A DNA stretch of 64,000 nt from Marinicella algicola (GCF_028401385.1 NZ_JAQOMR010000001.1:498501-562500); one strand, 5' to 3'; counted from the stretch's first letter, positions 19,064 to 30,233 are shown. A program made the numbers and translations. The notes: generated by a model not told the origin, from the letters alone.

Positions 19064-20793
19064 CATATTACACCGATGAAAAGCAGGCCCAGATCGTAAT
19101 CCAGCTTTTGAAGGCGCATGGCATCCGGCATGTCATTGCCTCACCAGGCGCGACGAATATCTGTTTCGTCGGCAGCGTGCAAACCGATCCGTTCTTTACT
19201 GTCTATTCTGCCGTCGATGAAAGATCGGCCGCTTATATGGCTTGCGGCCTGGCGGCACAGTTGGGTGAGCCTGTCGTCATCAGCTGCACTGGTGCGACTG
19301 CATCCCGAAACTACCTGCCGGGGCTGACCGAGGCGTTTTACCGGAAGCTGCCGGTGCTGGCCCTGACCTCGACCCAGATACAGGCGCGGATCGGGCATCT
19401 TGTCGCGCAGGTGATCGACCGCAGCGAGATGCCAAACGATGTGGTCAAGCTCAGCGTCGATCTGCCTGTCGTCAAGGATGCAGACGATGTTTGGGAGGCC
19501 GAGATCAAGGTCAACAAGGCCATTCTCGAGTTGAAACGCCGCGGTGGCGGGCCGGTCCATATTAACTTGCCGACAGTCTATAGTGAGAATTTTCGACTGA
19601 CCAAGCTCCCGGAGTACCGTGTCATCGATCGCTGGACCGAAAGCGACGCCCTGCCGCCGCTGAAGGGCCGTGTGGGCATTTTCGTCGGCTCTCACAAGAC
19701 CTGGACGGCCGAGGAAACGGCTGCCGTGGAGCGTTTCTGCGAGACCAACAATGCTGTCGTGTTCTGCGACCATACCAGCGGCTATCACGGGAAATATCGC
19801 GTCATGGCCGCGTTGTTGGGTGGGCAGGAAGGCAAGGAGAAAGAGCCCTTGCGGCCTGACATCCACATTCATCTCGGCGAAGTGTCCGGCGATTACTTCA
19901 CCCATGCGATCAGCGGCAAGGAGGTTTGGCGCGTCAGCCCGGATGGCGAAATACGCGACACCTTCCAAAAGCTGCGCCATGTCTTCGAGATGACTGAGGA
20001 GCGGTTCTTTCAAGCCTATTCCGATAAAGATATCAAGGCGACTACCTATTACGACAGCTGCAGAACCGAGATTGACGCGATCCGGGCCAAGCTGCCCGAT
20101 TTGCCGCTTTCCAACATCTGGCTGGCCTCGCAGTTCTCGCAACAGGTCCCGGCCGGGTCAGTGGTTCATTTCGCGATCCTCAACTCGCTTCGCGCATGGA
20201 ATTTCTTCAATCTGCCCCCTTCCGTCTCCTCCGCATCGAATGTTGGCGGGTTCGGTATCGACGGCTGTATGTCGTCGCTTGTCGGCGCATCGCTTGCAAA
20301 TCCGGATCAGCTGTTCTTCCTGGTGACCGGCGATCTCGCTTTCTTCTATGACATGAATGCGCTCGGCAGCCGCCATCTGGGGCCGAATGTCCGTATCCTA
20401 CTGGTCAACAATGGTAAGGGCATCGAATTTGCGCAGCACGGGCACCGCGGTGCGCGTTATGCGCATGGTCGGGATGAATTCATCGCTGCCGACCGGCATT
20501 TCGGCAGGAAGTCGCCCAAGCTCGTGAAGGGCTACGCTGAGGCACTCGGGCTGGACTATTTCGCGGCCTCCACCAAAGACGAAAGCGTGCAGGCCATGGC
20601 TGGTCTGCTGAACCCCGAGAAGCGGGAGCGTCCAATGCTTGTCGAGGTGTTCGTTGATGCCGATGACGAGAGCAAGGCGCTCCAGATCATCCGGAATATC
20701 GAGCTTGACGCGAGCGTGCGCCGGAAGCGCGTCGTCAAGGACATGATCGGGGCGGAGAACATCAAGCTCGCGAAACGCCTGCTTGTGCGCTGA
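19060..20793 (+). CDS. MenD-like thiamine pyrophosphate enzyme in the polysaccharide operon
   Basis: Intact 577-residue protein of the TPP-dependent carboligase/decarboxylase superfamily. Visible features are ASPGATN near residue 28, the conserved Glu of AVDERSAAYMACGLA that activates TPP, SCTGATASRNYLPG, and the TPP-Mg site GDLAFFYDMNALG with later VNNGKGIEF. The GD-L-FxxDxN form resembles MenD rather than acetolactate synthase, but there is no menaquinone gene nearby. It is translationally coupled to the epimerase (ATGA). By analogy with YerE, which adds a two-carbon unit to a keto sugar to form branched yersiniose, it may build or modify an unusual sugar. That role is inference. Confidence 0.82.
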   Translation: MTYYTDEKQAQIVIQLLKAHGIRHVIASPGATNICFVGSVQTDPFFTVYSAVDERSAAYMACGLAAQLGEPVVISCTGATASRNYLPGLTEAFYRKLPVLALTSTQIQARIGHLVAQVIDRSEMPNDVVKLSVDLPVVKDADDVWEAEIKVNKAILELKRRGGGPVHINLPTVYSENFRLTKLPEYRVIDRWTESDALPPLKGRVGIFVGSHKTWTAEETAAVERFCETNNAVVFCDHTSGYHGKYRVMAALLGGQEGKEKEPLRPDIHIHLGEVSGDYFTHAISGKEVWRVSPDGEIRDTFQKLRHVFEMTEERFFQAYSDKDIKATTYYDSCRTEIDAIRAKLPDLPLSNIWLASQFSQQVPAGSVVHFAILNSLRAWNFFNLPPSVSSASNVGGFGIDGCMSSLVGASLANPDQLFFLVTGDLAFFYDMNALGSRHLGPNVRILLVNNGKGIEFAQHGHRGARYAHGRDEFIAADRHFGRKSPKLVKGYAEALGLDYFAASTKDESVQAMAGLLNPEKRERPMLVEVFVDADDESKALQIIRNIELDASVRRKRVVKDMIGAENIKLAKRLLVR

Positions 20794-20935
20794 AACACGT
20801 CAGAACGATCGGGTCCGGAGGCCTCTTCCGGATCTGGATTCTCACGCGCCAGACCGACATGATTGAAGGATTTAATCGGGGCGATCCGTCCTGAAGAGAA
20901 TTCCGGTGGAGCAAGCCATCCAAGGACGAGACCCG

Positions 20936-21871
20936 ATGCCGCAAAATGTTCTTCCCACTGTCTCCGCCGTTATCCCACTTTATAACAAGAAAAAGACGAT
21001 TCGGCGGGCCGTAGAGTCCGTGCTTGCCCAGACCTTCACCGATCTGGAATTGATTGTGATCGATGATGGCAGCTCGGATGGATCGGACGAGGTAATGCGA
21101 AGCATTTGCGACCCCGGATCGAACTGGTGCCGCAGAAAAATGCAGGCCCGGGACGGGCGCGCAACGCGGGCGTCGAACGCGCCCGGGGGCAGATCATCGC
21201 CTTTCTCGATGCTGACGACGCATGGAAACCCGATTATCTCGAGACCGGCGTGAAGGCATTGATTGCTCACGAAAATTCCATTGCTTACGTCACTGGATAT
21301 GACAGTGGTGCTTATTCTGCGGATCGCCCCAACAGGGTCTTGATGCGCACTCAGGTTGCCCAAGAGCTCCCGCCTCCCGAAATACGCAACACAGAGGCTC
21401 AGTTGCGCAGCCATCTCAACGCGCTGCATTCAAGCTCTGTGTTGGTCCGAAAGGAGATTTTCGAACAGTATGGAGGGTTCTACGAAGAGAACCGCTGCCT
21501 TTGGGGGAGGACAGCTATTTGTGGGCGCAAATTCTGTTTGCGGGACCGATCTTTTGGGATCCGCAAGCTCGAACAGATTATTATGTCGAAGACTCCGATC
21601 TGGGGTTTGCGGTCAAAAACCGATCGACGGCGCGACCCCTTACTTATCATGCGTCCGAACTCGTCAAACGTGTTCCAGCGGAGAACGCTGCGGCTTTCTG
21701 CAAGCTGGCGAAATCCATTGCCGCTCAGGATGCCTCAAGGCTTGTTAAATCGGGCTACCTGCACGACGCGAAGACCATTCGGAGCGCCCACAATATTTCG
21801 CCGATCGGCGCATGGGTCGGGGATAGTCTGCGTCTTGCAAAAAGAAATTCATTGAAATGCGGCCGCGTTAA
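20936..21871 (+). CDS. Family 2 glycosyltransferase, three frameshifts
   Basis: GT-A fold glycosyltransferase. The start is ATG 20936 with AAGGA upstream. The N-terminus [14 protein letters not shown] and the LDADDAW (DxD) metal/nucleotide site are diagnostic. The frame drops by one base near 21095-21105 and again in the G run at 21496-21500 (five where six give CLWGEDSYLW). A further A lost near 21840 would give a natural end, [11 protein letters not shown], at TAA 21869-21871. Without that correction the frame runs into the following gene. The repaired protein is about 310 residues. Confidence 0.78.
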
Positions 21872-21938
21872 TACGGTCGGAAAACAGTTTTGCAGTTCAA
21901 GTTGTATTAAGCACTCATACGAAAGCGCAGGTGGCGTT

Positions 21939-23105
21939 ATGAAAAAACAAATTGGACTTCTCACTCTGCCCTTGCATTCGAATTACGGCGGGATTTTGCA
22001 AATTGCGGCCCTTCGCCAGTATCTTGAAGATGCAGGGCACACGACGGTTCTTATGGAGCGGGATTACAAGGGGCCGCTTAAAAACCAGATTGTGATGTGG
22101 GCTGCCGAAATTATCCCGCCAGCATTTTTGAAGGGCACAAATCCGGCGAAGGTGAAGGGCGAAAATGGCGGTGTCCGGGGAAAAATTGAACGCTTCATGG
22201 CGCGGATCAAACAGCGCCAGCTTCGTGGCACGCATGCCGCCTTTATCGAGCAATGCTTCAAAATGCGCACTGGCGTCATCTACAGCAGCGATGGCATGCG
22301 CCAGGCGGTAGCTGATTTTAACCTGGACGCCGTCATTGTCGGCAGTGATCAGGTTTGGCGTCTGAGATATCTCCCCGACGACGGAGTTGCTGATTACTTT
22401 CTTGGTTTCGCAGATCGGCCGGATATGCGCCGGATTTCGTATGCTGCCTCTTTCGGGAACAGCGAGTGGATCTATCATGACGAAACCGAAATGGTTTCCA
22501 AGCTCTTGGCAGATTTTTCCGCCGTCTCCGTGCGTGAAAAAACGGGGGTGGAGATTTGCCGGGATGATCTCGGCCGGGACGACGCAGAGCTTGTGCTGGA
22601 TCCTACGATGCTCGTGGACGAAGCATTTTATGACACCGTCATGTCTCCTTCGCCAACCGGGCGCCCCCAAGGTGGATTGTTGACATATGTTCTGGATTTT
22701 GACAGCGACCACCCGGACCTGGCCGCTTCGGTGGCGCGGCGCCTTGGACCGGACTGCGCAGTTCATTCACTTGCTCTCGAAGGCAGGCAGAAGCTGGTGG
22801 GTGTTCCCGAATGGCTACGCGCCTTCAAGGATGCCCGTTGGGTTTTGACGGATTCCTTCCATGGCACGGTCTTTTCCATTCTGTTCAGAAAGGACTTCAT
22901 TGCTATCGTGAACAAAAAACGCGGGTCTGACCGCTTTGTTTCACTCTTGTCCCAACTGGGCTTGCAGGATCGACTCGTGGATAGCGACGGCATTGAGGCC
23001 ATTGCCGAGAAAATGGCGCAACCCGTTGACTATGCTGCTGTTGACGAGAAGCTGAGTGCGTTGCGAGACCATTCTATGCAATTTCTCAAGAAAGCCCTGG
23101 ATTGA
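21939..23105 (+). CDS. Polysaccharide pyruvyl transferase family protein
   Basis: Predicted to add a pyruvate ketal from phosphoenolpyruvate to a sugar of the repeat, giving it acidic character. The 388-residue frame starts MKKQIGLLTLPLHSNYGG at ATG 21939 and is intact. PS_pyruv_trans/WcaK-type motifs are NYGGILQIAALRQYL, VIVGSDQVWR, ISYAASFGNS and TDSFHGTVFSI near the C-terminus. It sits 67 bases after the repaired end of the family 2 glycosyltransferase. Family members mostly act on exopolysaccharides. The acceptor sugar is unknown. Confidence 0.88.
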   Translation: MKKQIGLLTLPLHSNYGGILQIAALRQYLEDAGHTTVLMERDYKGPLKNQIVMWAAEIIPPAFLKGTNPAKVKGENGGVRGKIERFMARIKQRQLRGTHAAFIEQCFKMRTGVIYSSDGMRQAVADFNLDAVIVGSDQVWRLRYLPDDGVADYFLGFADRPDMRRISYAASFGNSEWIYHDETEMVSKLLADFSAVSVREKTGVEICRDDLGRDDAELVLDPTMLVDEAFYDTVMSPSPTGRPQGGLLTYVLDFDSDHPDLAASVARRLGPDCAVHSLALEGRQKLVGVPEWLRAFKDARWVLTDSFHGTVFSILFRKDFIAIVNKKRGSDRFVSLLSQLGLQDRLVDSDGIEAIAEKMAQPVDYAAVDEKLSALRDHSMQFLKKALD

Positions 23106-23534
23106 AATCGGTACTGCACACTCGACTATGATCGAACGCCCGTGAAACAAGGGATTTTTAGCAAAACTGCCCTCATCTGGGCGTCTCGATTTGCACTGTT
23201 TGCTGCAGAACTTAAGAGCAATGGGGTGATCGCCCGGTCATCTCGGTGTGTGCGTGTTCGATGTTTCTGCCACTTGTATCCTCAGCTTTGCCTTGTTGAT
23301 GCCGATGGTTCTGTTGAAGCGCTTCATTTTGTCCTGCCGTCCCGCGCGCGTCGCGATCCTTCTGCAATAGCTTTGCCGGCTTGTCTTTCCCGCGCTTGAT
23401 TGCGCCCTTTTTCTCCTGAGCCCGGAGTATCGACCGATCAGTCAACATCGGCTGATGTTCCGGAGCCCTTGCCCTGGCGCGTCGAGTTCACGGAAAACGG
23501 ATTTCACTTCTCCGCCAGACGCTCCAGGCTGGGT
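23106..23534. other. Gap with a possible transposase scrap
   Basis: No intact gene. On the minus strand around 23320-23420 a short frame reads EKKGAIKRGKDKPAK then QKDRDAR, which resembles the K.AIK....KPAK..QKD.DARWT stretch of another IS5-family transposase subgroup. The match is short and the rest is unreadable, so this is tentative. Confidence 0.3.
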
Positions 23535-24607
23535 CTATTTTGCGCCTTGGTTCGATGCTGTTATGTCGTGATAAGCTGCATCGAGCGCGTCAAACATTGT
23601 CTGCGCCTGAAATAGAGTCTCGAAGCGCTGGCGCGCGCTAATACCCATTTCCCGAGGATTGCCATTGGCAATCCGACGTATGGCTTCTTCCAGAGCCGCG
23701 GGCGATTCCGGCTTGCAGATGGCGCCCGTCTTGCCGTCAGCGATCGCTTCGTGCAGGCTGCTCACCGCGGTTGCAGCAATGGGCCTTCCGGCGCGCATCG
23801 CCTCAAGTGCAACGATGCTGAACCCCTCCCATCTCGAAGGCATTACGACAATGTCGCATGCTGCCATGGCCGCGCTCACAGCTTCCGCGCTTTGCCAGCC
23901 ATGATTGGTGACGTAGCTGGGAAATACAAATTCCTCTGTCCTGCCGACAACCGAGCCACCGATAACATCGAGGCTGAAACCGTCGTGCGATAATCCCGTC
24001 ATTGCCTTCAATAAGGTGTCGATGCCTTTCTGACGGTCGAAGCGGCCGACGAACAAAAGTTTCCTGTAATTTTCCTTTTCCGGAACGGGACTCCAGGGCA
24101 TGTCAGCGATGCCGTTGTAAATCAGTCTGCATTTATCTTCCGGGATCCATGCCTGCCTGGCTAGCGCGGCCTCGCTCTTTGAGATGTTGATGATGAGGTC
24201 CGTATTCATGGCCAAATAGCGTTCGGTAACCTGATAGACGGACTTCTTGAGTGTTGAGGCCGTCATCGCATGCGCCCATCCATGCGGGCAGTAAACAATC
24301 TTGGCCGAACCGCTGCGCATGATCCTGCCGACCAAACCGGCAAAAGAGCTGTGCAGATGAATGATGTCGTAATGGTCACGCGCGGTGATGCGTCGCCAAT
24401 GCCGGAAGAGCGTCAAGAGGCCGGCGGCGCCGCGCTGATAGTGATCAAATGTGATGATATTGACCTTTTCATCCTTGATCAGATGCGCCTGATCTGCAGG
24501 ACAAAACACGGTGACATCGTCATATTTTTTCGTCTGGAGGGGATGACGACATTAAGATAGCTCGCCAACCCACCATACAAAGTTTCGGCGAAATGAAGAA
24601 TTCTCAA
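23535..24607 (-). CDS. Family 4 glycosyltransferase, TTG start, one frameshift
   Basis: GT-B glycosyltransferase of the GT4 group. The most likely start is TTG 24607 (LRILHFAETLYGGLASYL), because an AAGGA site lies eight bases upstream and the sequence is a typical GT4 opening. A missing C in the CCCC run near 24536-24539 shifts the frame, and five C give IPLQTKKYDDVTVFCPADQ. The donor domain has GRFDRQKGIDTLL and the E-x7-E loop SRWEGFSIVALEAMRAGRP. The repaired product is about 357 residues. It is convergent with the pyruvyl transferase gene and precedes an AT-rich stretch. Confidence 0.82.
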
Positions 24608-25419
24608 TTTGTAATTCCTTGGGCAATTTTGATTAAAAAAAGAACTGAATTAATCTTGTTTAAAAAATAATAGCAGTTATGCACTCATGAGATCGGGATA
24701 CCACGTCGTTCGCCCGAATGCTTGATTTCGGTCTTCAAATCTTAGTCTCATTTGCACTCTCGGACCAGGCGTTCGATCCCGGCAATTGGCAGCCTGAGCT
24801 TAATCTGAATTCTTCTCGATCCTTTGTCCAGACGCTGCATATGTATTCATCGGGCATCAAGCCTATCCCGGCTTTGGCCGTCGCGTGAAAATTCCTGCCG
24901 TGACAAGGTCGGCGATATATCTTCGCATCTGAACGTGGCTGTCATCATGAAACCCGCCTGATTGTTGCCTCCTTGATCGCGTGTTTCATTGGTTCGGATG
25001 TCCAGTTGTCCAAGGAGGGCTGGGGCTGGAAATCTGACGCCCGAGCCTGTTCAGCAGACTGGTTTCGGCGCGATACACGTTTGACGGGCATGTAACTTAA
25101 TAGTCTACTTTGATACTTTTTTGAGAACAGCCGACCAGAAATCGCGAGCAAGCTGATTCTCAGCGTCATCGGCCAGTCTTTCGGCGCAGATCTACCTTGA
25201 TCTTGCCTACCAAGATCGCTTAGCGTATCGCCAAGCATATTCCACAACACTGTCGAAGGCGTGTTATGCCTTACCGAAGAAAATTTTTGTAAAAAAATCA
25301 GATAGCAACGCGGAAACTGCGGCCAATTTGGGCCAGGCGAGGAGCCATCAGGAAGAAAGTCTGACATTTCCGATCGGCAATCCGTCTCGATATGAACCTA
25401 TTTATTTTGAGAGAAAATC
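24608..25419. other. Long gene-free region upstream of ugd
   Basis: About 810 bases. The part next to 24608-24700 is AT-rich and may hold the divergent glycosyltransferase promoter. Open frames in 24945-25367 show no recognisable motif and weak codon bias. It may contain decayed mobile DNA, but I cannot identify it. Confidence 0.45.
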
Positions 25420-26586
25420 ATGAAAATCGCTGTCGCCGGCCTCGGCTATGTCGGGCTATCCAATGCCGTTCTGCTTTCTCAGAACCATGATGTCACCGCT
25501 GTTGACCTGAACGAGCAACGGGTCCTTCAGGTCAACGCGAAAAAGAGTCCGATTATGGACGCCGAGATCGAGGATTTCCTGAGCAATCGGCCGCTCAGGC
25601 TGACCGCGACGACGGATGCCGCGTCGGCCTTCAAGCATGCGGACTTCGTGATCATCGCCACGCCGACCAATTACAACACGGAGACGAACTACTTCGACAC
25701 ATCTTCGGTCGAGTCGGTCGTCAGCACCGTCAAGGCGCTCAACCCGAAGGCGACGATCGTTGTCAAATCGACAATCCCGGTCGGCTTTGTCGAACGTATC
25801 CGGCGCGAACTCGAAACGGATCAGGTCATCTTCTCGCCCGAGTTCCTGCGCGAAGGGCGCGCGCTTTACGACAATCTTCATCCTTCGCGCATCATCGTCG
25901 GGGAGCAGTCCGATCGAGCCAAGGTGTTTGCCGACCTTCTGCTTGAAGGTGCAATCACCAAGGATGTCCCGGTGTTGTTTACCAACCCGTCCGAGGCAGA
26001 GGCAATCAAGCTTTTTGCGAATACCTATCTCGCCATGCGCGTTGCTTATTTCAATGAACTCGACAGCTACGCGATGGCGCATGGCATGGATACACGGCAG
26101 ATTGTCCACGGCATCGGGCTCGATCCCAGGATCGGCAGCCACTACAACAATCCATCCTTCGGCTATGGCGGCTACTGCCTCCCGAAAGACACCAGGCAGC
26201 TTCTGGCCAATTATTCCGAGGTTCCGCAAAACCTTATCCGCGCCATTGTCGACGCCAACACCACGCGCAAGGACTTTATCGCCGAACGCATCATCGCCCG
26301 CAAGCCTGAAACCGTCGGCATCTATCGCTTGGTGATGAAGGCTGGCTCGGACAATTTCCGCGATTCCTCCGTGCAAGGCATCATGAAACGCATCAAGGCC
26401 AAGGGTATTCGCGTCATCGTATTTGAGCCGGTCGTGACCGAACCGGAATTCTTCCGCTCACCGGTTGTCAATGACATCGAGGATTTCAAGCAGCAGGCCG
26501 ACATCATCGTCGCCAACCGCATCACCGATGAAATCCGTGATGTGGCCGACAAGATCTTCACGCGTGACCTGTTCGGCTCTGACTGA
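25420..26586 (+). CDS. ugd: UDP-glucose 6-dehydrogenase
   Basis: Oxidises UDP-glucose twice to UDP-glucuronate, the usual source of uronic acid in acidic polysaccharides. The 388-residue protein is intact. It begins [19 protein letters not shown] (NAD-binding GxGYVG), has IIATPTNYN and [10 protein letters not shown], and carries the catalytic Cys in [12 protein letters not shown]. This compact form resembles RkpK and bacterial capsule-linked Ugd proteins. A GDP-mannose dehydrogenase is the main alternative, but length and motif spacing favour Ugd. IS copy 2 lies 34 bases after its stop. Confidence 0.9.
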   Translation: MKIAVAGLGYVGLSNAVLLSQNHDVTAVDLNEQRVLQVNAKKSPIMDAEIEDFLSNRPLRLTATTDAASAFKHADFVIIATPTNYNTETNYFDTSSVESVVSTVKALNPKATIVVKSTIPVGFVERIRRELETDQVIFSPEFLREGRALYDNLHPSRIIVGEQSDRAKVFADLLLEGAITKDVPVLFTNPSEAEAIKLFANTYLAMRVAYFNELDSYAMAHGMDTRQIVHGIGLDPRIGSHYNNPSFGYGGYCLPKDTRQLLANYSEVPQNLIRAIVDANTTRKDFIAERIIARKPETVGIYRLVMKAGSDNFRDSSVQGIMKRIKAKGIRVIVFEPVVTEPEFFRSPVVNDIEDFKQQADIIVANRITDEIRDVADKIFTRDLFGSD

Positions 26587-26620
26587 TGTGCTTTGAAGCG
26601 CCGCAGTTCGGAATGTCTTA

Positions 26621-27548
26621 GAGCCGGATTCAAAAGTTCATGATGGGAAACAATATCGTGCGAGGCGTCTGGTCATCACCCTGATGCTGGCGATGTTGAC
26701 CCATGCTGTGGCGCTTGCGATGGACTTTTCCCAATCTTTGGCCAACCGACGGCATCGTCCGAACCAGCCGAAGGTGCGCTCCACCACCCATCGGCGGGGC
26801 AGAACCTCAAAGCCTTTCGCTATGTCGGAGCGCTTGATGATTTCAAGGTTCCATTGGCCGCATCCGCGCAGCGCTTTTCGCAACTTCTGCCCGGCATAGC
26901 CGCCATCTGCGAAGACATGGCGCAACCAGGGAAACGGTAGCGGATGGCTTTCAGGACATCGGGCGCACCGTCGCGGTCCTGGATATCGGCAGCATGGACA
27001 AGCACGAACAGCATCAGCCCGATCGTATCGGTGATGATGTGGCGCTTGCGGCCCTTGATCTTCTTGCCGGCGTCGTAGCCCGAAACCCCGCCGCTTTCGG
27101 TGGTCTTGACACTCTGGCTGTCGATGACACCGGCTGTGGGCGAGGCCTCGCGCCCTCCAGTTCGCGCGTAGCGCAGACGAGCAGATGATTGATGGTCTGC
27201 CAAAGGCCGATGTCGCGCCAGCCATAGAAATAGCCTCGCACCGTGGAGACCGGAGGAAGTCCTTCGGCAGAGCCCGCCATTGACTGCCGCTGCCCGCAAT
27301 ATAAAGGATCGCGTTCACCACTTCCCTCATATTCGTTTTCCGTGGCCGCCCGCCGGGCTTGGCCAGCGGTATCAGTGGAGCAATTACAGCCCACTCACGG
27401 TCCGTCAAATCGGTTGGATAGCGAAGGCGATCCCGGTTATGCTGCAGGCGGGTGATATCATTCCAGGGCATGCGATCCTCCACGTTCTTGGCAGAGGTGG
27501 TTGAATCACATCCTTCTGATATCACTCAACAACTTTTAAATCGGGCTC
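26621..27548 (-). mobile_element. IS5-family (IS427-type) insertion, copy 2, 928 bp
   Basis: Same ends as copy 1 but in the opposite orientation: GAGCCGGATTCAAAAGTT at 26621 and the GGGCTC end at 27548. A TTA duplication flanks it (26618-26620 and 27549-27551). It is one base shorter than copy 1 and two shorter than copy 3, with differences in a G run (GGAGGG versus GGAGGGG) and the CCC run shared with copy 1. Confidence 0.93.
26638..27471 (-). CDS. IS5-family DDE transposase of copy 2 (multiply frameshifted)
   Basis: Start ATG 27471 ([10 protein letters not shown]). It has the native -1 step after LPKDF, plus two extra breaks: a lost G near 27151 that removes a base in ELEGREASP, and the same missing C as copy 1 near 26931. 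The catalytic motifs DSQSVKT and ERTFGWFGR are readable in different frames. As sequenced it could not make active transposase. If the breaks are read errors it may be intact. Confidence 0.72.
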   Translation of the reverse strand: MPWNDITRLQHNRDRLRYPTDLTDREWAVIAPLIPLAKPGGRPRKTNMREVVNAILYIAGSGSQWRALPKDFLRSPRCEAISMAGATSAFGRPSIICSSALRANWRARGLAHSRCHRQPECQDHRKRRGFGLRRRQEDQGPQAPHHHRYDRADAVRACPCCRYPGPRRCARCPESHPLPFPWLRHVFADGGYAGQKLRKALRGCGQWNLEIIKRSDIAKGFEVLPRRWVVERTFGWFGRCRRLAKDWEKSIASATAWVNIASIRVMTRRLARYCFPS

Positions 27549-27551
27549 TTA

Positions 27552-28095
27552 GGTAGTGATCGGCACGCATCATCCTGCGTGTCCGGACGTCCAGGAGGCC
27601 ATGTGGTGTGGACGGAGTTGATCAAATTTGACCTGCTCCCGTTTGCGCCCGCTGTCAGAACATGGGCGCTTACGGTTTTGGGCTCGATTAGCTTTACCAG
27701 ATTGGCCGTTGACGACAGTGATGCTGAGTTTTCGAAAAAATAGAGCGAGAAGCGGCTGCTCTTGTTCAGTTGATCGAGCCGCGTCCAGACCCTGTCGGGG
27801 ATGCAGTTTCGTCCAAGAGCGGCAATCCGCTGACGCAGCTTAAATCGACTCGCTCAAAATTTGCATACCGTCAGGGTTTCCGATGCCGCTTCAAAATTTC
27901 CGCTGGAAATACCCTGGGAGATATGGCATCGACAATAAAATGCAATTTTAGAGAAAAGAGTTTGCGCGTTCTCAGGGTTGCAAGATCTGGATATGGGGTC
28001 GACTAAATTCAGACATATTTTTTTATTAACGCCTAATTCATGTTATGTTTTCTTGTTAGCTCATTGAATTTTAAAGAAAAGGTCTTTCGAGTACG
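27552..28095. other. Upstream region of wzc with an orphan open frame
   Basis: The last 100 bases before wzc are AT-rich and probably hold its promoter. On the minus strand, from about 27853 down to the IS edge at 27549, about 100 codons stay open without an ATG, GTG or TTG near the upstream end. They use good codons (LRQRIAALGRNCIPDRVW, FSLYFFENSASLSS). This may be the remnant of a gene cut by IS copy 2. The family is not recognised. Confidence 0.35.
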
Positions 28096-30233
28096 ATGAA
28101 TCGAAAAGAAAATACAAATAACACTCACCGGGACTCGGATAAGGATGAGGTGATCGACATCCTTTCTATCGCACTGACTGTCTGGCGGGGAAAATGGGCT
28201 ATATTAATTATCACGCTAATAACGATCGCGATAGGAACTTACTACGCTTATAGAATAGCTACGCCGCTCTATAATTCTTCAGCTATTGTGATGCTGAACA
28301 CACAAAAGGAACGGGTAGTAGACATTCCTAGTGTGCTTACCGAACTGTCAAGCGACAAGACAGCTATCTTTACTGAAATCGAAGTCTTGAAGTCGCGGGT
28401 TCTTATCGGCAAGGTCGTCGATGAGCTAAACCTTGTAGAAGATCCGGAGTTCAATGCAACATTGCGTCCGAAGACGCTGCCCCAAAAGATTAAGGCGACC
28501 ATACGTAGCTTTCTTTCTCAGGCCGGTAGCGCTTCTGGCGACGAAACCACGGATGCAGACCGTGAAATGCTCATTTACAATGGCGTTGTCTCGTCCTTGC
28601 TGTCGAAAATCGAGGTTGCTGTCGTCGCAAACACCACGGCTTACAGCATCACCGCCGAATCCGAGAGTGGAAAGAAAGCCGCATTAATTGCCGACACGAT
28701 TGCGCAGGAATATGTCCAGAACCAGATCGACGTAAAGCGCGACGCCACGGTTGAGGCCATTGCCTGGCTAACGGATCAGGTTGGCGAATTACAGGTGGCG
28801 CTCGAGCAGTCGGAAATTCGCGTGAAGGATTTCAAGGCAGCCAAACCGATGATTTCGGCCGAGCTGTTGACCGGGTTGGAACGTCAGCTCAAGGCCGTGC
28901 GGGATCGGATCGCCGAGATGACCAAGACCGCGCAAGATCTCGGTTCACTGGTCAACCTGATGGAGAATGCCAGCAGCTATGCAGAAAAGGTCGCGCTCTC
29001 CAGCGACAGCCGTTTGAGCGATCTTGCCGGGGTTGCTGCCTTGGATACCAGCAACGCAGCCGAGTTCGAAGCGCGCTTTTCGCAGCTCATCGAACAGGCG
29101 CGCACGGCCGAGACCCGCGTGAAGAACCAGCTTTCTGCCTTGCGGAATTCACAGACGGATATCGAAAAGCAGGTTGAAAGCCGGAGCCAGGAGCTGATCG
29201 AACTGCAGCAACTGACTCGGGAGGCAGAGGCAACGCGGCTGCTCTACGAGTATTTTTGAACCGCATGAAGGAAACGTCTGCGCAGCAGGGTATCCAGCAG
29301 CCCGACAGTCGAATCCTGTCCTATGCGGTGATGCAGACGGCGCCCTACAAGCCCAACAAATCCATCATCATGGCGGCATCCGCTCTGATGGGGCTGTTTT
29401 TCAGCGGCGGCCTGATCTTCCTGCGGGAAAACCTGCGTAGTGTCTTCCGCTCGTCAGAAGAAATTGAGCAGACCACAGGCATGCCGGTCATGGGCCAGGT
29501 TCCTCTGCTTCCTGTTCGCTTCCGTCAGGACACACTCGCCTATCTGAGGGACAAGCCCACATCCGCGGCGGCCGAGGCTGTGCGCAATCTTCGCACGTCC
29601 GTACTCCTGTCGAATATCGATCAGCCGCCCAAGGTGATCATGGTCACCTCCTCCCTGCCGGGCGAGGGCAAGACGATGATCTCGACTTCGGTCGCGCTCA
29701 ATTTTGCCGGTATGGGTAAGAAGGTTCTTATGATCGAGGGCGATTTGCGGCGGCGGGTCCTCGGTCAGTATTTCAACAGCGGCGACCAGAAGCGCGGCCT
29801 GTTGTCTGTTCTAACCGGGCAGGCTGAACTCGACGAGGTCGTGGTCAGAAGCGAGGAAAACGGCCTCGATGTTCTCTTCGGAGAGAAATCGAACACGAAT
29901 GCTGCGGACGTTCTGTCTTCCAACCGGTTCAAAGCCTTTATCGAAGAAACACGGGCGCGCTACGACATCATCATCATCGATACGCCACCGGTTCTTATTG
30001 TCCCGGATTCGCGCATTATCGCGCAGGAATGCGACGCCACACTTTTCGTGGTGAAATGGGATTCAACGTCCAGGCATCAGGTGGAAGAGGCGATGGGCAT
30101 GTTTGACAATGTCAAGAACCGCTTGAGCGGGGCGGTGCTGAACCAGATCGACCCGAAGGGCCAGAAAAGTTATGGCTATGGGTATGGGTATAGCTATGGC
30201 TATGATGTCGGAAACAAATATTACACCAACTGA
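28096..30233 (+). CDS. Wzc/ExoP-type polysaccharide co-polymerase and tyrosine autokinase, one frameshift
   Basis: Inner-membrane protein that controls chain length and couples polymerisation to export. The N-terminal Wzz domain has membrane helices near residues 30-50 (AILIITLITIAIGTYY) and again in AASALMGLFFSGGLIFL, with a long periplasmic coiled region between. The C-terminal BY-kinase has SSLPGEGKT (Walker A), MIEGDLRR (A') and IIIDTPP (B). It ends in a tyrosine cluster, GYGYGYSYGYDVGNKYY, for autophosphorylation. A TTTTT run at 29253-29257 is one T short. With six, YEYFLNRMKETSA reads through as in all ExoP homologues, giving about 712 residues. Confidence 0.9.

Noticed and set aside
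19060..20793. Calling the TPP enzyme MenD outright
   Set aside because: Motifs are MenD-like, but there are no menaquinone genes nearby and it is coupled to polysaccharide genes, so the symbol was withheld.
24945..25367. A 140-codon minus-strand frame upstream of ugd
   Set aside because: Weak codon bias, no motif, no ribosome site; treated as intergenic.
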